Source: UBA1765 sp045615885 (GTDB taxonomy: Bacteria; Fibrobacterota; Fibrobacteria; Fibrobacterales; Fibrobacteraceae). From it: a stretch of DNA of 64,000 bases. A program made the position numbers and the translations under genes. This document shows, one piece after another, positions 61,425-64,000 of this stretch (the stretch's first letter is position 1; every line of letters starts with the position of its first letter). The stretch lies in NCBI GenBank assembly GCA_045615885.1, contig JAZLFR010000069.1:66955-130954 (forward strand), given 5' to 3'. A model generated the notes under the pieces. The model had not been told where the DNA came from, searched no databases, and worked only from the letters and a program-made list of their open reading frames with translations.

Positions 61425-61623
61425 AACAATTAATAATTAACAGTTAATAATGAATAATTAAAATTTTTTGTCACTAGTTTCTGGTTTCTAGTCTCTAAAA
61501 CTCCTAAACCCTAAGCACTGGAAAATAACATTCCTCTCGTCTGTAGGGCCAAAGGCCCGTTCTCTCGTCTATTCTCTATACCCTATACCCTATACCCTAT
61601 ACCCTAATTTAGATGCTTGAACA
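61425..61623. repeat. Repeat-rich intergenic region, including (CTATACC)n
   Basis: After AT-rich sequence similar to the repeats at 46390-46560 (TAATTAACAGTTAATAATGA), a TCTCTAAA/CCTAA-type stretch and GCACTGGAAAATAACATTC (like 46680-46700) come a near-perfect tandem repeat of TATACCC, about five copies (61573-61608). No gene is seen. Confidence 0.75.
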
Positions 61624-62934
61624 CTATTTTGGGTTGCCTTCTTTTTGAATTTCCGCCTTGCGTGCTTTCAGCTGTTGCAGCCTGTCGCCAAGGGCCTTTT
61701 CCTTGCCATAGGGAGTGGGGGAGTAGAATTCCGTTCCAAGCAGCTGCTTGGGCAGATGGTCCTGGCCGGAATATGCCCCCGGGCTATCGTGGTCGTACTG
61801 GTAGCCGTTGCCGTAGCCTAGTTTTTCGCCGACCTTCGTCACAGAATTTCGGAATGCGCGTGGCACGGGGAGCGTTCCCGTTTCCTTGATTACTGCATCG
61901 GCTTTCATGCCCGCAATTTCAAGGGCATTGCTCTTGGGCGCAAGTGCGAGGTACACGGCTACTTCGTCAAGAGCTATCAGTCCTTCCGGCACGCCCAAAA
62001 AGTCGTATGCTTCGCGGGCAGATGTTGCAAGCAAAAGAGCGTTCGGGTCTGCAAGTCCTATGTCTTCCATTGACATGCGAATCAGGCGGCGCAGAATGAA
62101 CCTTGGGTCTTCGCCTGCGTTCAGCATGCGGTGGAGCCAGTAAACTGCGGCATCTGGGTCGCTTCCGCGTACGGACTTGTGCAAAGCCGAAATCAGGTTG
62201 TAGTGCTCTTCGCCACCCTTGTCGTAGCGCAATGGCTTTTTATACTGGATTTCGTCGAGGAATTCTTCGTCGATTGTAGTGCGTTCGCCCAGGTTCCCGA
62301 TAATCCAGTCGAGCTGGTTCAGCAAGAATCTTGCATCGCCGTCGGCGAGGGCCACAAGCTTGTTGGCCACTTCGTCAGAAATTTCCACGTCGGTGCGGCG
62401 CAGTCCGCGAGGGTGCGTCTTCAGTGCGCTAAAGAGAAGGTTCTTCAGGTCTTCCGGCGAAAGCGGAGCAAATAGAACGAGCTGGCAGCGCGAAAGCAGG
62501 GCACTGTTAACCTCAAACCCCGGGTTTTCCGTTGTGGCGCCAATCAATGTGACTGTGCCGTCTTCCACGGCGCCGAGCAGGGCGTCCTGCTGGCCCTTGT
62601 TGAAACGGTGGATTTCGTCAATGAACAGAATAGTGCCGTTTGTATTCCAGACGGTCGGGGTTCTGGCTTCTGTCAAAGCCTCCTTGACTTCCTTCACGCC
62701 GCTTGTAACTGCGGAAAGAGCTACAAATTTCTTTTTGCTGCGGTGACGAATGACATTTGCAAGGCTTGTTTTGCCGCAGCCCGGCGGACCCCAGAAGATC
62801 ATGCTTGGGATAGCGTCGTTTTCGAGGCTTTTGCGCAAAAGGCTCCCGGCTCCCAAAATTTTGTTCTGCCCCATGAATTCGTCGATGGAGGTCGGGCGCA
62901 GGCGTTCGGCAAGTGGACTAGCGTTCAAAGACAT
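61624..62934 (-). CDS. rarA: Replication-associated recombination protein A
   Basis: A 436-residue AAA+ ATPase (RarA/MgsA, Mgs1/WRNIP1 family) acting at stalled replication forks. FWGPPGCGKTSLANVI (Walker A, about 46-61), FIDEIHRFNKGQQDALL (Walker B, about 103-119), LIGATTENP (sensor 1), and the C-terminal region with SDPDAAVYWLHRMLNAGEDPRFILRRLIRMSMEDIGLADP. The final part HLPKQLLG-EFY-PT fits the family tetramer region. ATG 62934. Confidence 0.95.
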   Translation of the reverse strand: MSLNASPLAERLRPTSIDEFMGQNKILGAGSLLRKSLENDAIPSMIFWGPPGCGKTSLANVIRHRSKKKFVALSAVTSGVKEVKEALTEARTPTVWNTNGTILFIDEIHRFNKGQQDALLGAVEDGTVTLIGATTENPGFEVNSALLSRCQLVLFAPLSPEDLKNLLFSALKTHPRGLRRTDVEISDEVANKLVALADGDARFLLNQLDWIIGNLGERTTIDEEFLDEIQYKKPLRYDKGGEEHYNLISALHKSVRGSDPDAAVYWLHRMLNAGEDPRFILRRLIRMSMEDIGLADPNALLLATSAREAYDFLGVPEGLIALDEVAVYLALAPKSNALEIAGMKADAVIKETGTLPVPRAFRNSVTKVGEKLGYGNGYQYDHDSPGAYSGQDHLPKQLLGTEFYSPTPYGKEKALGDRLQQLKARKAEIQKEGNPK

Positions 62935-62960
62935 ATTATATATAGGTAAAGTCGCCTAAA

Positions 62961-63374
62961 TTACAGTTCTTCGGGGAAGAAGGCTTTCAAAAAGTTTTCT
63001 GGGGCCTTGCGGCTCGGGATTCCATTCTTCGTGAACAGGTGGAGCGAGGATCCCTTGGTACAAAGCTTGCCGTTTACGCTCAGTTCATAGAAGAATCTGC
63101 AGCGCAGGCGGTCTTCACGGCCGATTGTTACGTGAATATCCACGAAATCGCCGTACTTGCACGGAGAAATGAACTCTGTTTCAAGTTTCAGCACTGGGCT
63201 AGCGTAGCCTTCGGCTTCGAGAAGGTGGTACGGGCAGCCGTGGGTGCGCATGAGCTCCGTTCTAGCCTGTTCGAACCAGATTGCGTAAACGGAATGGTGG
63301 ACAATTCCCATTGCATCGGTTTCTGCATAACGCACTTCGATGCGGGCGGTGTGATCGGCATTACTTATTTTCAT
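62961..63374 (-). CDS. ybgC: Hotdog-fold acyl-CoA thioesterase (YbgC-like)
   Basis: A 137-residue hotdog thioesterase of the 4-hydroxybenzoyl-CoA thioesterase/YbgC group. The motif EVRYAETDAMGIVHHSVYAIWFEQAR (about 11-36) has the catalytic Asp and is complete. Typical length. It lies 26 bases upstream of rarA on the same strand. Substrate (short acyl-CoA or acyl-ACP) is not visible; YbgC is classically linked to the Tol-Pal operon, which is not present here. Confidence 0.88.
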   Translation of the reverse strand: MKISNADHTARIEVRYAETDAMGIVHHSVYAIWFEQARTELMRTHGCPYHLLEAEGYASPVLKLETEFISPCKYGDFVDIHVTIGREDRLRCRFFYELSVNGKLCTKGSSLHLFTKNGIPSRKAPENFLKAFFPEEL

Positions 63375-63521
63375 AGTTCAAAAAATAGAGTTTTTATCTT
63401 TTTTAAATGCATGATTTTTAAAAAGTTAGGGTAATTTCCTGGTTTTCACGAGTTATTCACAAATTATTACCAAAAGTTTTAAAGTTTTTCAAAAAAAATG
63501 AAGATATTTTGTAATTTGAGC

Positions 63522-63549
63522 TTGACAAATGCATAGTTCTTTTTAAATT
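63522..63549 (+). promoter_or_regulatory. Sigma-70-type promoter of the tRNA-tuf cluster
   Basis: TTGACA (63522-63527) is a perfect -35; 16 bases later TAAATT (63544-63549) is a fair -10. The first tRNA begins 12 bases further. Confidence 0.7.
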
Positions 63550-63560
63550 TGTCCACGCTT

Positions 63561-63633
63561 GCCAAAGTAGCTCAGCTGGTAGAGCAGCTGATTTGTAATC
63601 AGCCGGTCGTAGGTTCGATTCCTATCTTTGGCT
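63561..63633 (+). tRNA. thrU: tRNA-Thr (anticodon UGU)
   Basis: Cloverleaf: acceptor GCCAAAG/CTTTGGC, D arm, anticodon loop TTTGTAA (UGU), T arm with GGTTCGATTCC. No CCA encoded. First in the order Thr-Tyr-Thr-tuf, as in the E. coli thrU-tyrU-glyT-thrT-tufB operon. Confidence 0.95.
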
Positions 63634-63639
63634 TAGCAT

Positions 63640-63722
63640 GGGTCGTTGCCCGAGTGGTTAAAGGGGACGGACTGTAAATCCGTTGGCTTACGCCTACCGT
63701 GGTTCGAAACCACGACGGCCCA
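63640..63722 (+). tRNA. tyrU: tRNA-Tyr (anticodon GUA)
   Basis: Class II tRNA: acceptor GGGTCGT pairs with ACGGCCC (one G-T pair), anticodon loop ACTGTAAAT (GUA), long variable arm, T arm CGTGG/CCACG with TTCGAAA. It lies seven bases after tRNA-Thr. Confidence 0.95.
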
Positions 63723-63730
63723 CGATAAAA

Positions 63731-63762
63731 TCGCCTCATGGTACTTCGGTATCATGAGGCTT
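63731..63762 (+). other. 12-bp UUCG hairpin between tRNA-Tyr and tRNA-Thr
   Basis: GCCTCATGGTAC (63733-63744) pairs with GTATCATGAGGC (63749-63760) around the tetraloop TTCG, with one G-T pair. Only two T follow, so it is not a strong terminator. It stands where E. coli has tRNA-Gly. Confidence 0.8.
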
Positions 63763-63764
63763 AA

Positions 63765-63836
<72 letters not shown>

Positions 63837-63859
63837 TTTTCACATATACGGAGGCCAAT

Positions 63860-64000
63860 ATGGCAAAAGAACATTTCGACAGAAGCAAGCCGCACTGCAA
63901 CATCGGCACCATCGGTCACGTTGACCACGGTAAAACCACCCTTACAGCAGCAATCTGCACAACCCTCGCAGCAAAGGGCCTTGCAGCAGCAAAGCGCTTC
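63860..64000 (+). CDS. tuf: Elongation factor Tu (5' part)
   Basis: The first 47 codons read [21 protein letters not shown] followed by [10 protein letters not shown], the canonical EF-Tu P-loop (GHVDHGKT, about 19-26), with the [10 protein letters not shown] region beginning. EF-Tu brings aminoacyl-tRNA to the ribosome. A strong ribosome site ACGGAGG lies six bases before ATG 63860. The gene leaves the right edge. It belongs to the tRNA-Thr/Tyr/Thr cluster directly upstream. Confidence 0.98.

Noticed and set aside
63731..63762. Terminator after tRNA-Tyr
   Set aside because: Only two T follow the hairpin and another tRNA and tuf follow directly.

Overview
The window looks like a chromosomal segment of Fibrobacter (Fibrobacterota). 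The strongest pointers are two proteins carrying the Fibrobacter paralogous (FISUMP) domain (32855-34369 and 53388-53912), several lipoproteins with clear lipoboxes, secreted or cytoplasmic carbohydrate enzymes (GH3, GH13), and short degenerate intergenic repeats. Species level cannot be decided from the sequence alone.

Positions 1 to about 22,570 are an AT-richer accessory region, a defence island that stops at a tRNA-Ser(GCU) gene (22571-22659). In order it holds: the start of a membrane protein leaving the left edge; a C5-cytosine methyltransferase, an OLD-type ATPase/TOPRIM nuclease and a 41-residue Mrr N-terminal remnant; a BsuMI/LlaJI-type restriction-modification operon with two more C5 methyltransferases, an uncharacterised protein, a McrB-like ATPase, an AlbA/Schlafen-type protein and a LlaJI-family nuclease; a small gene broken at a C7 run; a 5'-truncated nuclease gene; an AbiE toxin-antitoxin pair; an Rpn-family nuclease between two about 200-bp direct repeats; a PheC-like lipoprotein; and an operon of three amino-methyltransferases whose putative restriction gene is split by an in-frame TAG.

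Positions 22,700 to 64,000 are ordinary GC-richer core genome. They hold a class A penicillin-binding protein, a repeat-bearing lipoprotein, a TSUP permease, a FIST-GGDEF cyclase next to a PAS-GGDEF-EAL protein and hemE, a FISUMP protein, an MBL hydrolase, GH13, GIY-YIG, DivIVA, YggU, pyrC, plsC, rnr, an RgpF-like protein, AlkD, an AT-hook protein, the queuosine genes (yhhQ, queC, queF, with a probable preQ1-I riboswitch), a GH3 beta-glucosidase, GNAT, a DASS transporter, LysR, a FISUMP lipoprotein, an AspT/YidE-type transporter, an oxidoreductase-propeller fusion, a probable outer-membrane barrel, Hsp20 behind a textbook sigma-54 promoter, a TolC-like protein, an LRAT-like protein, rarA, a thioesterase, and finally a tRNA-Thr/Tyr/Thr cluster leading into tuf, which runs off the right edge.

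The most unusual material lies in the island: the composite restriction operon with its extra AlbA gene, a duplicated segment inside the McrB-like ATPase, two interrupted genes that a single base change would restore, and the repeat-flanked Rpn cassette. In the core, the preQ1 switch on queF, the sigma-54 promoter on hsp20 and the two-domain fusion stand out.
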